From the NCBI GenBank assembly GCA_030704225.1, contig CP131915.1, positions 372,001 to 436,000 on the forward strand: a DNA stretch of 64,000 nt, in the 5' to 3' direction. The position numbers were made by a program, and so were the translations under genes. Positions within the stretch are counted from its first letter, which is position 1. Every line of letters starts with the position of its first letter. Shown here piece after piece: positions 36,415 to 44,884 of the stretch. The DNA comes from Kosakonia sp. H02. GTDB lineage: Bacteria; Pseudomonadota; Gammaproteobacteria; Enterobacterales; Enterobacteriaceae. The notes beneath the pieces were generated by a model, which saw only the letters and a program-made list of their open reading frames with translations, did no database searches and had not been told where the DNA came from.

Positions 36415-37380
36415 TTAATTACTTCCTGTAAACGAAAATGATTGAATCAACCCGATAATATACTGACCAGATTTTTGCATATTTTGCGGATTTCTTAACG
36501 TTCCTGATATTGCACTTCCGACAAATGCAGAGGTATTAACAAGCGCATTTGTCAGTTCTCGCTGCAATGCATTTTGCAATGCTTCCGACGGAAAGCGCTT
36601 TGGATAAAAACCAGCTTTTATAGCAGCTTTTATACCGGCATTAGAAATCCCGGGATTCTGGGCGCGAATAATGTCTTCTGTAATACGTCTACGATAAGCT
36701 CTATCCAGCCCTTTGAGCCAGGTTACAACGTTTGTAGAAGAACCTCTAACAAGCTTGTAGGCTTCTAAAGTGGTCTTCATCCCAGCCCCCGCACCAGCGA
36801 GTGAAATAATATCTAATGCAGTACTCGTTGCCGTATACCACCCTTCAGAATCAAGCCAGGTAACAGTATCGTCATGCCCACTGGCTATCAAGGTAATTCT
36901 AAGTGCGCCAGCAGCACATTGTGCGATGGTGGCCAAAGTACCGGCAGCAATAATAGCCGCAACAACGCCTGAGGCTCCGGCAGTTAAAGGCGCTGCGGCA
37001 CCAGCACCTAATGCCAACACACCTGTTATGACGGCAGCACCACAGGAAATGGCTGTTGAAGTAATTTCTGTTGTGAGTGAGGGTGCTTGAATTGTATCCG
37101 TTAACGCTTGTGTTGCACCTTGTTGGGAATATGAGTTGACTTTTGTCACAATAATATGACTTACAGTACTCTGATTCGGCGTTGCGATTCGCCTGGAAGG
37201 TCTTACCAGCCATTGGCGCGGGCCATCTGAATAGATAATTCCAACTTGATTAAAATTCCTGGTGCAATCTAATTGCCTGGCAAGAGAGGTGAAATCAAAA
37301 TCTCCACCGGGGGCTAAACCCATGCTGCGTGCAAAACCATAATCGGGAAGAGTATTAGTAATCTGTCCGGGGAAAGTCAT
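36415..37380 (-). CDS. Hypothetical protein with Gly/Ala-rich hydrophobic core, possible pore-forming effector
   Basis: A 321-residue protein with no family that I can name. There is no signal peptide. Residues about 1-100 are soluble, and 107-168 are a strongly hydrophobic Gly/Ala-rich segment (GVLALGAGAAAPLTAGASG and following) that could make two or three membrane helices. The C-terminal half is mixed and basic (RAYRRRITEDIIRAQNPG). Start ATG 37380 has GGAG at good spacing. Low GC and lack of housekeeping relatives suggest acquisition. A T6SS- or contact-delivered pore-forming toxin is one reading; a phage or orphan membrane protein is another. Confidence 0.5.
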   Translation of the reverse strand: MTFPGQITNTLPDYGFARSMGLAPGGDFDFTSLARQLDCTRNFNQVGIIYSDGPRQWLVRPSRRIATPNQSTVSHIIVTKVNSYSQQGATQALTDTIQAPSLTTEITSTAISCGAAVITGVLALGAGAAAPLTAGASGVVAAIIAAGTLATIAQCAAGALRITLIASGHDDTVTWLDSEGWYTATSTALDIISLAGAGAGMKTTLEAYKLVRGSSTNVVTWLKGLDRAYRRRITEDIIRAQNPGISNAGIKAAIKAGFYPKRFPSEALQNALQRELTNALVNTSAFVGSAISGTLRNPQNMQKSGQYIIGLIQSFSFTGSN

Positions 37381-37529
37381 TGATTCACTCCATGTTTATG
37401 CGTTAACAGGACAGGTCAGTCGCAAATAAGGATAAGTTTCCTGTAATCTTAATAGATTAAGATTATTCCGAATAAGAGGTTCCCGGCGCAAACAGATTTA
37501 TGCGTGGTTAGTGTGGATAAATTTGCAAA

Positions 37530-37553
37530 CAGGGGGGCATTTATCCCCCCCTG
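37530..37553 (-). terminator. Terminator of the CoA-transferase/lyase/MFS operon
   Basis: A perfect 8-bp stem CAGGGGGG/CCCCCCTG with an 8-base loop lies just beyond the MFS stop. On the minus strand it is followed by TTTGCAAATTT, a broken T-tract. Confidence 0.7.
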
Positions 37554-37566
37554 AATTGATTTATTG

Positions 37567-38907
37567 CTATATCATTTTTACGTTTTTCGACAACGGCTCA
37601 ATCACTGTTGAGACCACAATAAAGCAGAGTACGCAGAAACCGGTCATGGTCATAAATACTGCATCCCAGCTCCAGGCATCGAGGATGACGCCGACCAGCA
37701 GCGGCATACACATGCCGCCCAGTTGCCCACCCATATTGATAACGCTGTAAGCAATCGGATAAATATCCTTATTGGCGCGACCCATGGCATAAACCGAATA
37801 GGCGGAATAACCAAGGGATAACATCAGGCCAAGCAGGAACAGCATCAATGACAGAATGATTTTGCTTTCCGGCGCGTAGACCAGCGAATACATGGTAAAA
37901 ATAGTGGCTCCGGCGCTAAGCAGCATCAGTGGTTTGCGTCTTTTATTCAACACCCGATCGGAAAGCACTCCACCTAAGAAATTACCTAATACCGTACCAA
38001 GAAAGGGTGCTGCCGCCAGCACTGCCGAACTGGTTAAATCGAAACCGCGCTCGGTAATCAGGTACTTTGGCAACCAGGACATCAGCACGCTGACAATACC
38101 AACCATCGAGAAATAGCCCAGCGCCACGCCGTAGATATCCCAGCAGCGAAACACTTGCTTTGAGGAGGTAAGCTCATCAACGTGTTTTGTGCGAATCAGC
38201 TTATCCAGCCAGCAATATTTCAGTGTATTTTGCTGCGCTTGGGTGGCGGCATTCGGTGTGTCTTCTGAAGTCTCTTCGCGGATATACGCCACTTCCTGCG
38301 CGTTCACAAAACGGCTCTCTTCGGGCTTATTGCGCACCATAAAGAACCAGAACAGGGACAAGATAATCCCCGGAATGGCGAAGAATACAAAGATATAGCG
38401 CCATCCCCACGTCATGATTATCCAGGCGCAGAGGGCTGGCACAATCAGCGGGCCGAATTTCGAACCCGCCAGAAACAGGCCTGTCGCCGTACCTTTTTCC
38501 TTGCTCGGAAACCACTGGTTGATGGTGGCGGTAGAACCGATCACGACCGGCGCTTCACTGATGCCCACCAGGCAGCGCAGGAATTTCAGCGCGAATACGT
38601 TATTCACGACGCCCATCAAACCGGTAAAGATTGAGGTTAATAACATGCCCAACGCGAAGATATTTCGCATGCCATACTTTTTGATCAGATATCCGGCAGG
38701 TATCTGAAAGAACGCATACCCGGCAAAGAATAAACTGATGAGCACGCCCGCCATGGTGTTGGACATTTTAAATTCGTCCTGAATAAACGGTATTGCGAAA
38801 CCGATATTCGCGCGATCGGCATTGGCGACGGTGTAGATGACAAATATAAAGCTCATCACCCACCATCTGTAATGCGTCATTTTGGGTTTGTCTGATTTAT
38901 TATTCAT
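37567..38907 (-). CDS. MFS organic-anion importer (ACS family)
   Basis: A 446-residue inner-membrane protein with 12 helices. NADRANIGFAIPFIQDEF near residue 29 and GISEAPVVIGSTATINQWFPSKEKGTATG near 115 are typical of anion:cation symporters that take up sugar acids and small carboxylates. It is the last gene of an operon with a CoA-transferase and an HMG-CoA-lyase family enzyme, so it probably imports the carboxylate that they degrade. About 22 bases separate it from the lyase gene. Confidence 0.88.
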   Translation of the reverse strand: MNNKSDKPKMTHYRWWVMSFIFVIYTVANADRANIGFAIPFIQDEFKMSNTMAGVLISLFFAGYAFFQIPAGYLIKKYGMRNIFALGMLLTSIFTGLMGVVNNVFALKFLRCLVGISEAPVVIGSTATINQWFPSKEKGTATGLFLAGSKFGPLIVPALCAWIIMTWGWRYIFVFFAIPGIILSLFWFFMVRNKPEESRFVNAQEVAYIREETSEDTPNAATQAQQNTLKYCWLDKLIRTKHVDELTSSKQVFRCWDIYGVALGYFSMVGIVSVLMSWLPKYLITERGFDLTSSAVLAAAPFLGTVLGNFLGGVLSDRVLNKRRKPLMLLSAGATIFTMYSLVYAPESKIILSLMLFLLGLMLSLGYSAYSVYAMGRANKDIYPIAYSVINMGGQLGGMCMPLLVGVILDAWSWDAVFMTMTGFCVLCFIVVSTVIEPLSKNVKMI

Positions 38908-38929
38908 ATTTTATTTTCCGAATTATTAT

Positions 38930-39847
38930 TTATTTTTTGTCACCACAAAAATCAAATTCGCTGTAGGTTCTGGCACGAGAAAGACTGCTTAATAAACAAG
39001 GTTCAATAGTTTCACGTATCCCGGCCGACACTTTCAGTAATGCCTCAACTGAAATGCCGGTATGTAATCCCATGCGATTAAACATATTTACCGCGTCTTC
39101 TGTCGCCGAGTTTCCGGCTGCACCAGGGGCAAAAGGGCACCCGCCGAGGCCGCCAACTGCGGTTTCGAAACGTGTGATGCCGTTCTGGTAACCGGCCAGC
39201 ATATTGGCGAGCGCCATGCCGTGCGTGTTGTGCATATGCAAACCGAAATCCATATCCGGGAATTTCAGTTGCACGGTTTGCAGGATCCTCGCGGTCTGGC
39301 GGGGATTGGCGACACCGATGGTGTCGCAGAGCGTGACGCGGTTAATGCCCAGATCGTGCGCGAATTTAATAATATCCAGCATGCTGTTGACGTCCGTTGC
39401 GCCAATAAATGGGCAGCCAAAAACGGTTGCCAGCGACAGCGTAATATTCAGCGCGGGAAAGGCATGGCGGATTTTATACAGATCTTCCAGCGATTCCTGA
39501 TGGGTGCGATTAATATTGGCTTTGTTATGCGCCGGGCTAACCGAAACAACGTAATTGATATTTTTTACCTGATAGTCCTGGGCTAATTGTGCACCCCGGC
39601 CATTGGGTACTAATACCCATGGCGTAATATCAGGGTGAGTATTAAGGACATGGCGAATAACCTGCTGCGCATCGGCCATTTGTGGAATGGCTTTCGGGCT
39701 AACCAGCGACGTTATTTCAATATGTTTTAATCCTGCATCAATCAGATTATCAATAACGGTAATTTTTAAATCTGTAGGAATGGGTGATTTAATGTTCTGA
39801 AAACCATCTCTTGGCCCCACTTCTGTAATTTGAATAATTTTTGACAT
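38930..39847 (-). CDS. HMG-CoA-lyase-family enzyme
   Basis: A 305-residue TIM-barrel lyase that would cleave a 3-hydroxyacyl-CoA, classically HMG-CoA to acetoacetate and acetyl-CoA. The N-terminus EVGPRDGFQN carries the metal and catalytic Arg-Asp, HMHNTHGMALAN the metal-binding His pair, and GGLGGCPFAPGAAGNSATED the signature loop with the catalytic Cys. Length is normal for bacterial MvaB. A CoA-transferase gene precedes it, so the free acid is probably activated and then cleaved. Other 3-hydroxy-3-methyl or 2-hydroxy acyl-CoAs remain possible. Confidence 0.88.
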   Translation of the reverse strand: MSKIIQITEVGPRDGFQNIKSPIPTDLKITVIDNLIDAGLKHIEITSLVSPKAIPQMADAQQVIRHVLNTHPDITPWVLVPNGRGAQLAQDYQVKNINYVVSVSPAHNKANINRTHQESLEDLYKIRHAFPALNITLSLATVFGCPFIGATDVNSMLDIIKFAHDLGINRVTLCDTIGVANPRQTARILQTVQLKFPDMDFGLHMHNTHGMALANMLAGYQNGITRFETAVGGLGGCPFAPGAAGNSATEDAVNMFNRMGLHTGISVEALLKVSAGIRETIEPCLLSSLSRARTYSEFDFCGDKK

Positions 39848-39857
39848 AAGTATGACC

Positions 39858-41054
39858 TTACAGCACGCCAGAATTGATCAACTGTTCGATTTTTTCGTCG
39901 GAATAACCCAATAACTCTTGCAATACTTCATGGTTATGTTGGCCAAGCGTGGGGGCGGGAAATCGGATAGAGGTTTTCTTATTAGTGAATTTAACCTGAT
40001 TACCGGTCATGGTGATTTTGCCTGCGACTGGATGTTCAATATCGACAAACATTTCGCGGGCTTTGGCAATATGCGGATCCTGAGTAACGCGATCGATAGT
40101 ATTGATAGGTGCAGCAGGAATCCCGGCAGCCAACAATTTTTCCACGATCTGGTCAATTGTCTGGCCGCGAGTCCAGCACTCGAGGATGGATTTTAGTTCT
40201 GCATGGTGGGTTACGCGGTCGATATTTGTGCGGAATTTTTCGTCATCCAGCGCAGGAATATTCAGTGTCTGCTTAAGTAATCCAAAGAGTTTGTCATTGC
40301 CGCAGGCGATAATGGCGTAGCCATCTTTGGCCTGGAAGGAGTCATAAGGATAAATCGCTTCGTAACGGTTTCCGATACGCGTTGGAATACGGCCGGTGTT
40401 GAGATAGATAATATTGATGATTTCCAGCGACGAAACCATTGAATCCACCAGGGCGATGTCTACTTTGTCACCGACGCCGGTTTTGAGCCGGTTCGCATAC
40501 GCCGCCAACACTCCAATCGCGCAGCTCATGCCGCCAACAACATCCGCAATGGCCGTGCCGGTACGGGTAGGGGGCGCGTCCGGCCAGCCGGTGGTGCTCA
40601 TCAGGCCGCTCATGGCCTGGCCGATAATGTCGTATCCTGCACGCTTAGCATAAGGGCCGGTATGGCCAAATCCGGAAACCGCGCCGTAAATAATAGCCGG
40701 GTTAACTTCACGCAAGTTTTCATATCCCAGACCAAGTTTTTCCATTACGCCGGGGCGGTAATTTTCCAGAACAATATCGCTGTTGCGTACCATCTCAAGG
40801 AAAATATTACGACCTTCCTCTGATTTCAGGTTAAGCGTGATGCCGCGCTTATTTCTGTTCAGATTCATAAAATAGGCGCTTTCGCCATTAATTTGTGGCG
40901 CGTTAGCTCTGGAATCATCACCTTTACCTGGTAACTCAATTTTAATAACATCTGCTCCAAAATCTGCCAACATCATTCCGCAATAAGGACCCGCTAATAC
41001 GCGTGTTAGATCCAGAACACGCACACCATTTAATACGCCAGACTGATTGTTCAT
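39858..41054 (-). CDS. Class III (CaiB/BaiF) CoA-transferase
   Basis: A 398-residue enzyme moving CoA between carboxylic acids. The family start VRVLDLTRVLAGPYCGMMLADFGADVIKIE is intact, and the catalytic Asp is expected in the region around residue 170 (TGTAIADVVGG). It is the first gene of the minus-strand operon, with a sigma-54-like promoter about 64 bases upstream. Together with the lyase and the importer it defines a short carboxylate catabolic route. Confidence 0.9.
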   Translation of the reverse strand: MNNQSGVLNGVRVLDLTRVLAGPYCGMMLADFGADVIKIELPGKGDDSRANAPQINGESAYFMNLNRNKRGITLNLKSEEGRNIFLEMVRNSDIVLENYRPGVMEKLGLGYENLREVNPAIIYGAVSGFGHTGPYAKRAGYDIIGQAMSGLMSTTGWPDAPPTRTGTAIADVVGGMSCAIGVLAAYANRLKTGVGDKVDIALVDSMVSSLEIINIIYLNTGRIPTRIGNRYEAIYPYDSFQAKDGYAIIACGNDKLFGLLKQTLNIPALDDEKFRTNIDRVTHHAELKSILECWTRGQTIDQIVEKLLAAGIPAAPINTIDRVTQDPHIAKAREMFVDIEHPVAGKITMTGNQVKFTNKKTSIRFPAPTLGQHNHEVLQELLGYSDEKIEQLINSGVL

Positions 41055-41117
41055 AACTATTTCCTGTAAGTTTGCAATGTAATTAGGTGAGGGAAAGAAC
41101 CACTCAGAATAATATTA

Positions 41118-41134
41118 ATCAAGATGCGTGCCAG
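41118..41134 (-). promoter_or_regulatory. Sigma-54 (-24/-12) promoter candidate for the CoA-transferase operon
   Basis: On the minus strand CTGGCACG-CATC-TTGAT matches YTGGCACG-N4-TTGCW with a perfect -24 element and correct spacing; the -12 GC is GA. It is 64 bases before the CoA-transferase start and opposite a sigma-54 activator gene. Confidence 0.65.
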
Positions 41135-41221
41135 AAATTAAAAACGCGATAATGTCATATTAACTCTTTGAATTTATAATAGTTATTATCTTGGGGGTTT
41201 AAGTAATATATGAATTAATTA

Positions 41222-41257
41222 AATATCAATTGTGTTATTAATATCAACTATGATATT
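41222..41257. promoter_or_regulatory. Tandem inverted repeats, candidate activator binding sites
   Basis: AATATCA-ATTG-TGTTATT at 41222-41239 and AATATCA-ACTA-TGATATT at 41240-41257 are two copies of one 18-bp dyad placed head to tail; the second is perfect. They lie about 90-140 bases upstream of the sigma-54 promoter and just before the activator start, so they may serve both activation and autoregulation. Confidence 0.6.
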
Positions 41258-41292
41258 TATTTAATAAAATTACAACATTCCTGGATTACACG

Positions 41293-43203
41293 ATGACGCA
41301 AAAAACATTACCTAATCTTGCCCTTATTACGCCATACCCTAATTTGGCAAGGATTGTATTAGAACAATGTACGGGGATATTTAACTGCCATGTCTATCAT
41401 GGCAGCTTTGAAAAGGCTGCCAGCATTGCACGTAATCTTGATAGAGATTATTACGATGTGATATTGAGCCGAGGTGGGACGGCGGAGTATATTTCTGACG
41501 CGACGGATATCCCTGTTGTTAATATTTATACGTCAATGTCTGACTTACTCAGATCATTAATTCCCTTAAAAAATTACCCGCACAGAATTGCATTTTTTAA
41601 TTATCAGAAATATTTACCAGATGTTGTACTCGTGGCGACCGCGTTAAATATCGCCATTGATGAATTTGTCTTCGTTTCGCACCGTGATATGACTGAGAAA
41701 TTGCAGCAATGTCGCGCAAAAAATTATGCAACCATCACTGGCGGCTGTCCGGTAACGGAAATTGCCAGGCAATATGAGATGCAAGGCATTTTGATTGAAA
41801 ATGGCGTGGAGTCTGTGAATAGCGCATTGCGAGAAGCACTCGCCATTGTTGAGACGACGAAACGTAAAATGCTGGACATGACCCGGCTGGAAATCATCCT
41901 GTCATCGATCACCGAAGGCATTATTGTCACCAATGAAAACAATGATATTCAGATATTTAATAAAGCTGCTGAGACGATTTTCGGCCTGACTGCGACGCAA
42001 GTTGTGGGCAAACATATTGATGGCATTATTAAAAATACGCGTATCAATCAGGTGTTATTGTCAAAAGCACCAGAGATACGCGAGCTTCAGGAGCTGGAAA
42101 ACACCTCGATTATTACCAGCCGCGTACCAATGTTCATGGGAAAAGCCTGTATTGGTGTGGTGTGTTCTTTCACCGATACGCCGCAGATGCAGAAAGTTGA
42201 GCGCATTATTCGCGGCAAGCTGAAGAAAAAAGGGTTCGCTGCGCGTTATACCTTCGATCATATTTTTTCGGCCAATCGTGAAATGCAGGCAGTGAAAAAA
42301 CTGGCTCAGGTGTATGCCCGGACCGATTCGCCGGTGATGATTTACGGGGAGTCCGGCACCGGTAAGGAGTTGTTTGCGCAAAGCATTCATAACCACAGCA
42401 GCCGAAAAAGCGGGCCATTCGTAGCCATTAACTGCGCGGCTATTCCGGAAAATTTGCTGGAAAGTGAACTGTTTGGCTATGAAGGAGGATCGTTTACCGG
42501 AGCAAAGCGGGAAGGGAAGGAGGGTTTGATTGAACTGGCGCATCAGGGCACGCTGTTTCTGGATGAGATTGGCGAGATGCCGTTGCCCATTCAGAGCCGA
42601 TTACTGCGGGTGTTGCAGGAGTATGAAATCATGCATATCGGCGGTAAAGATGTCATTACGGTTGATGTCCGCATTATTGGCGCGACGAACCGTTCGCTGG
42701 CAAGCATGGCTGCGGAAGGGACATTTCGCAGTGATCTGTTTTATCGGCTGAATGTTTTGCCGTTGACCGTGCCGCCGCTGCGTGAACGCGCCGGTGATTT
42801 CCGTTATCTGGCCAGTAAATTTCTGTGTGAAACCGCAGCAGAGCATTTGCTTGAACAGTTTGTGGATCTGTTTGCTACGTACCGCTGGCCCGGGAACATC
42901 CGCGAAATGCGTTTTATTATTGAGCGGCTGGCGCTATTGTCGGTGGGTTTTCCACATTATTCGCTGCATGAAATGTTGACGCTTACCGGGTTTACATTTT
43001 CGGATACGACGAGCCCGCGTCAGAGTAACGAGCCGGTACGCGTGGATCTGAGCAAAGGTCAGTTGAAAGAGATAATAAAAGATGTGGAGCGCCAGGTTAT
43101 TGCGCATTATCTGAATCGATATGAGCAGAACCAGGACAAAGCCGCGATGCAGCTTGGCATCAGTAAAATGAGTCTGTGGCGGAAAATGAAGAGTTGTGGC
43201 TGA
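41293..43203 (+). CDS. PrpR-type sigma-54-dependent activator
   Basis: A 636-residue enhancer-binding protein. Residues about 1-190 form a PrpR-N sensory domain (RGGTAEYISDATDIPVVNIY is typical), followed by a PAS domain (about 200-300). The AAA+ domain has Walker A GESGTGKE, the sigma-54 contact loop GSFTGA (usually GAFTGA), Walker B GTLFLDEIGE and an arginine finger in FRSDLFYRL. A Fis-type helix-turn-helix ends the protein (DKAAMQLGISKMSLWRKM). It is divergent from the CoA-transferase operon and is almost certainly its activator, responding to the free acid or its CoA ester. Confidence 0.92.
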   Translation: MTQKTLPNLALITPYPNLARIVLEQCTGIFNCHVYHGSFEKAASIARNLDRDYYDVILSRGGTAEYISDATDIPVVNIYTSMSDLLRSLIPLKNYPHRIAFFNYQKYLPDVVLVATALNIAIDEFVFVSHRDMTEKLQQCRAKNYATITGGCPVTEIARQYEMQGILIENGVESVNSALREALAIVETTKRKMLDMTRLEIILSSITEGIIVTNENNDIQIFNKAAETIFGLTATQVVGKHIDGIIKNTRINQVLLSKAPEIRELQELENTSIITSRVPMFMGKACIGVVCSFTDTPQMQKVERIIRGKLKKKGFAARYTFDHIFSANREMQAVKKLAQVYARTDSPVMIYGESGTGKELFAQSIHNHSSRKSGPFVAINCAAIPENLLESELFGYEGGSFTGAKREGKEGLIELAHQGTLFLDEIGEMPLPIQSRLLRVLQEYEIMHIGGKDVITVDVRIIGATNRSLASMAAEGTFRSDLFYRLNVLPLTVPPLRERAGDFRYLASKFLCETAAEHLLEQFVDLFATYRWPGNIREMRFIIERLALLSVGFPHYSLHEMLTLTGFTFSDTTSPRQSNEPVRVDLSKGQLKEIIKDVERQVIAHYLNRYEQNQDKAAMQLGISKMSLWRKMKSCG

Positions 43204-43235
43204 GCAGCCGCATTTATCGGACGTCGTGTCGGAGA

Positions 43236-43482
43236 AGTTTGTAAGCCCGGTAAGCGTTAGCGGCATCGCCATAAATGCTAAAAAGGAGCAGCACAATCAC
43301 GACGGCAAAACGGCGGATTCGTCTTTATTCAACATCGGTGCGTATAATGTATATTATGTTAAATGTGATGAATGCGTGTCTATAAAGGGAAACCTACGTC
43401 CTCAACCATCCTCAGGCCCGTTCCCCTTCACGGTGTGTTCTCTGTCATTACCGCTTTTTGGCGGCATGTATGCGAAAACAAA
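43236..43482. other. Intergenic stretch with REP-like element, no gene seen
   Basis: After the activator stop, 43240-43272 contains GTAAGCCCGGTAAGCGTTAG, similar to one REP arm. The rest has no start-codon and ribosome-binding-site combination that I trust, although TATAATGTATATTATG near 43344 could contain a -10 element. No clear terminator for the activator gene was found. Confidence 0.4.
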
Positions 43483-43598
43483 TCACGCCGGAAGGATCTG
43501 TTCCAGCACTTGCGCACTCAGGCGCACGGTTTCCTGTAGACGCGCCTCGCTACACCCTGCCAAAAGCATAAACCGCACGCAGCGGCTTATACTTTTTC
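43483..43598 (-). pseudogene. C-terminal remnant of an aminotransferase-like (MocR/GntR-type) gene
   Basis: On the minus strand an open stretch of about 35 codons ends with TGA at 43483-43485 and reads VRFMLLAGCSEARLQETVRLS and then AQVLEQILPA. This resembles the last helices of MocR or class I aminotransferases (LxFaxCSEARLxExVRRL). Its frame is closed upstream by TGA and TAA, so only the tail survives. It lies directly downstream of an intact aminotransferase gene. Confidence 0.45.
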
Positions 43599-43607
43599 AT
43601 TACAAGC

Positions 43608-44816
43608 TCAACGCAGCCTGGCGAATGATGTCTTAAGCCGTTGACACGCTATTTCCAGTGTCGCGTCCTCCACAGCATAGGCAATACGCAAATAGCCCGG
43701 CGTGCCAAATGCCGATCCATACAGCACGGCGACCTGCGCATCCTGAAGCAACCAGCTTGCCAGCGCGTTATCATCCGTCAGCGTTTTGCCGCATGGCGTA
43801 ATGCGTCCCAACAGGTTTTGGCAGTTGGCAAAAACATAAAACGCCCCCTGCGGTGCGCTGGCGCTTAACCCTTCTGTCTCTTCAATCATGGCAAGCACGC
43901 GCTGGCGGCGGCGATCGAGGATTTGCAGCCAGTCGCTAAGAAATTCCGCTGGCTGATTTAATGCTTCTACCGCCGCCGCCTGCGAAATACTGCTGGGATT
44001 AGATGTGCTCTGCGATTGCAGGATCTGCATCGCGGCAATCAGCCAGGCGGGACCGGCCGCATAACCCAGCCGCCAGCCGGTCATGGCGTGGCTTTTTGAT
44101 ACGCCATTGACGGTCAGCGTGCGATCCGCAAGCTGCGGCGCCGCTTCAGCAAAGGTGCTGAACGGCGTCTGGTCATAGCGCAAAGGCTCATAAATATCAT
44201 CCGACATAATCAACACCTGAGGATGGTCGGACAACACCTCCGCCAGCGCGCGCAACTCCTGCGCGCTATAAACCGCGCCGGTGGGATTACCAGGTGAATT
44301 GAGGATCACCCAGCGCGTGGCGGGCGTCAGCGCTGCGGCAAGATCGCTGGGTTGTAACTTCCAGCCGTGGCGTTCCTCACACGGCACGATCACCGGTTCC
44401 CCTTCGGCCAGCGCCACCATATCCGGGTAAGAAACCCAATACGGCGCAGGAATAATCACTTCTTGCCCGGCATCCAGCGTCGCGAGCAAAGCATTGAAGA
44501 TCAACTGCTTAGCGCCACTGCCTGCGATGATTTCATCGGCAGCAAAAGACGATCGATTGTCACGGGAGAACTTCGCTGCAATTGCGGTTTTCAGCTCACG
44601 CGTTCCGGCCACCGCCGTGTATTTGGTCTGTTGATGGACAATCGCGGCAATCCCGGCGTAGCTGATATTGTCCGGGGTGGCGAAATCCAGCTCCCCTTCC
44701 CCCAGGTTAATTACCTTTTTCCCTTCTGCTTCCAGGGCACGAACCTGGTCGGAAATGGCCGCCGTTGGCGAAGGACGAACCCGCTGCATACGCCGGGCCA
44801 GTTGCTGACTATTCAT
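43608..44816 (-). CDS. Class I PLP aminotransferase (aspartate-aminotransferase-like)
   Basis: A 402-residue PLP enzyme. The cofactor lysine is in NGVSKSHAMTGWRLGY near residue 233, LNSPGNPTG near 173 binds PLP, and the substrate-carboxylate Arg lies in the C-terminal GYLRIAYA. It starts at ATG 44816 behind AGAGGA. It is divergent from the glutaminase-domain gene, and a 21-bp palindrome lies between them. It presumably transaminates an amino acid released by the other enzymes of the locus; the substrate is unknown. Confidence 0.9.
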   Translation of the reverse strand: MNSQQLARRMQRVRPSPTAAISDQVRALEAEGKKVINLGEGELDFATPDNISYAGIAAIVHQQTKYTAVAGTRELKTAIAAKFSRDNRSSFAADEIIAGSGAKQLIFNALLATLDAGQEVIIPAPYWVSYPDMVALAEGEPVIVPCEERHGWKLQPSDLAAALTPATRWVILNSPGNPTGAVYSAQELRALAEVLSDHPQVLIMSDDIYEPLRYDQTPFSTFAEAAPQLADRTLTVNGVSKSHAMTGWRLGYAAGPAWLIAAMQILQSQSTSNPSSISQAAAVEALNQPAEFLSDWLQILDRRRQRVLAMIEETEGLSASAPQGAFYVFANCQNLLGRITPCGKTLTDDNALASWLLQDAQVAVLYGSAFGTPGYLRIAYAVEDATLEIACQRLKTSFARLR

Positions 44817-44831
44817 AAATCCTCTTTTGTA

Positions 44832-44852
44832 TGTATTGGTTCAACTAATACA
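44832..44852. promoter_or_regulatory. 21-bp palindrome, candidate operator of the GntR regulon
   Basis: TGTATTGGTT-C-AACTAATACA is an inverted repeat with 9 of 10 pairs, between the divergent aminotransferase and glutaminase-domain genes. The AATACA arm recurs before other units of the locus. Confidence 0.6.
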
Positions 44853-44884
44853 ATTAACGACCCAACAACAGCAGGACATTTGCC

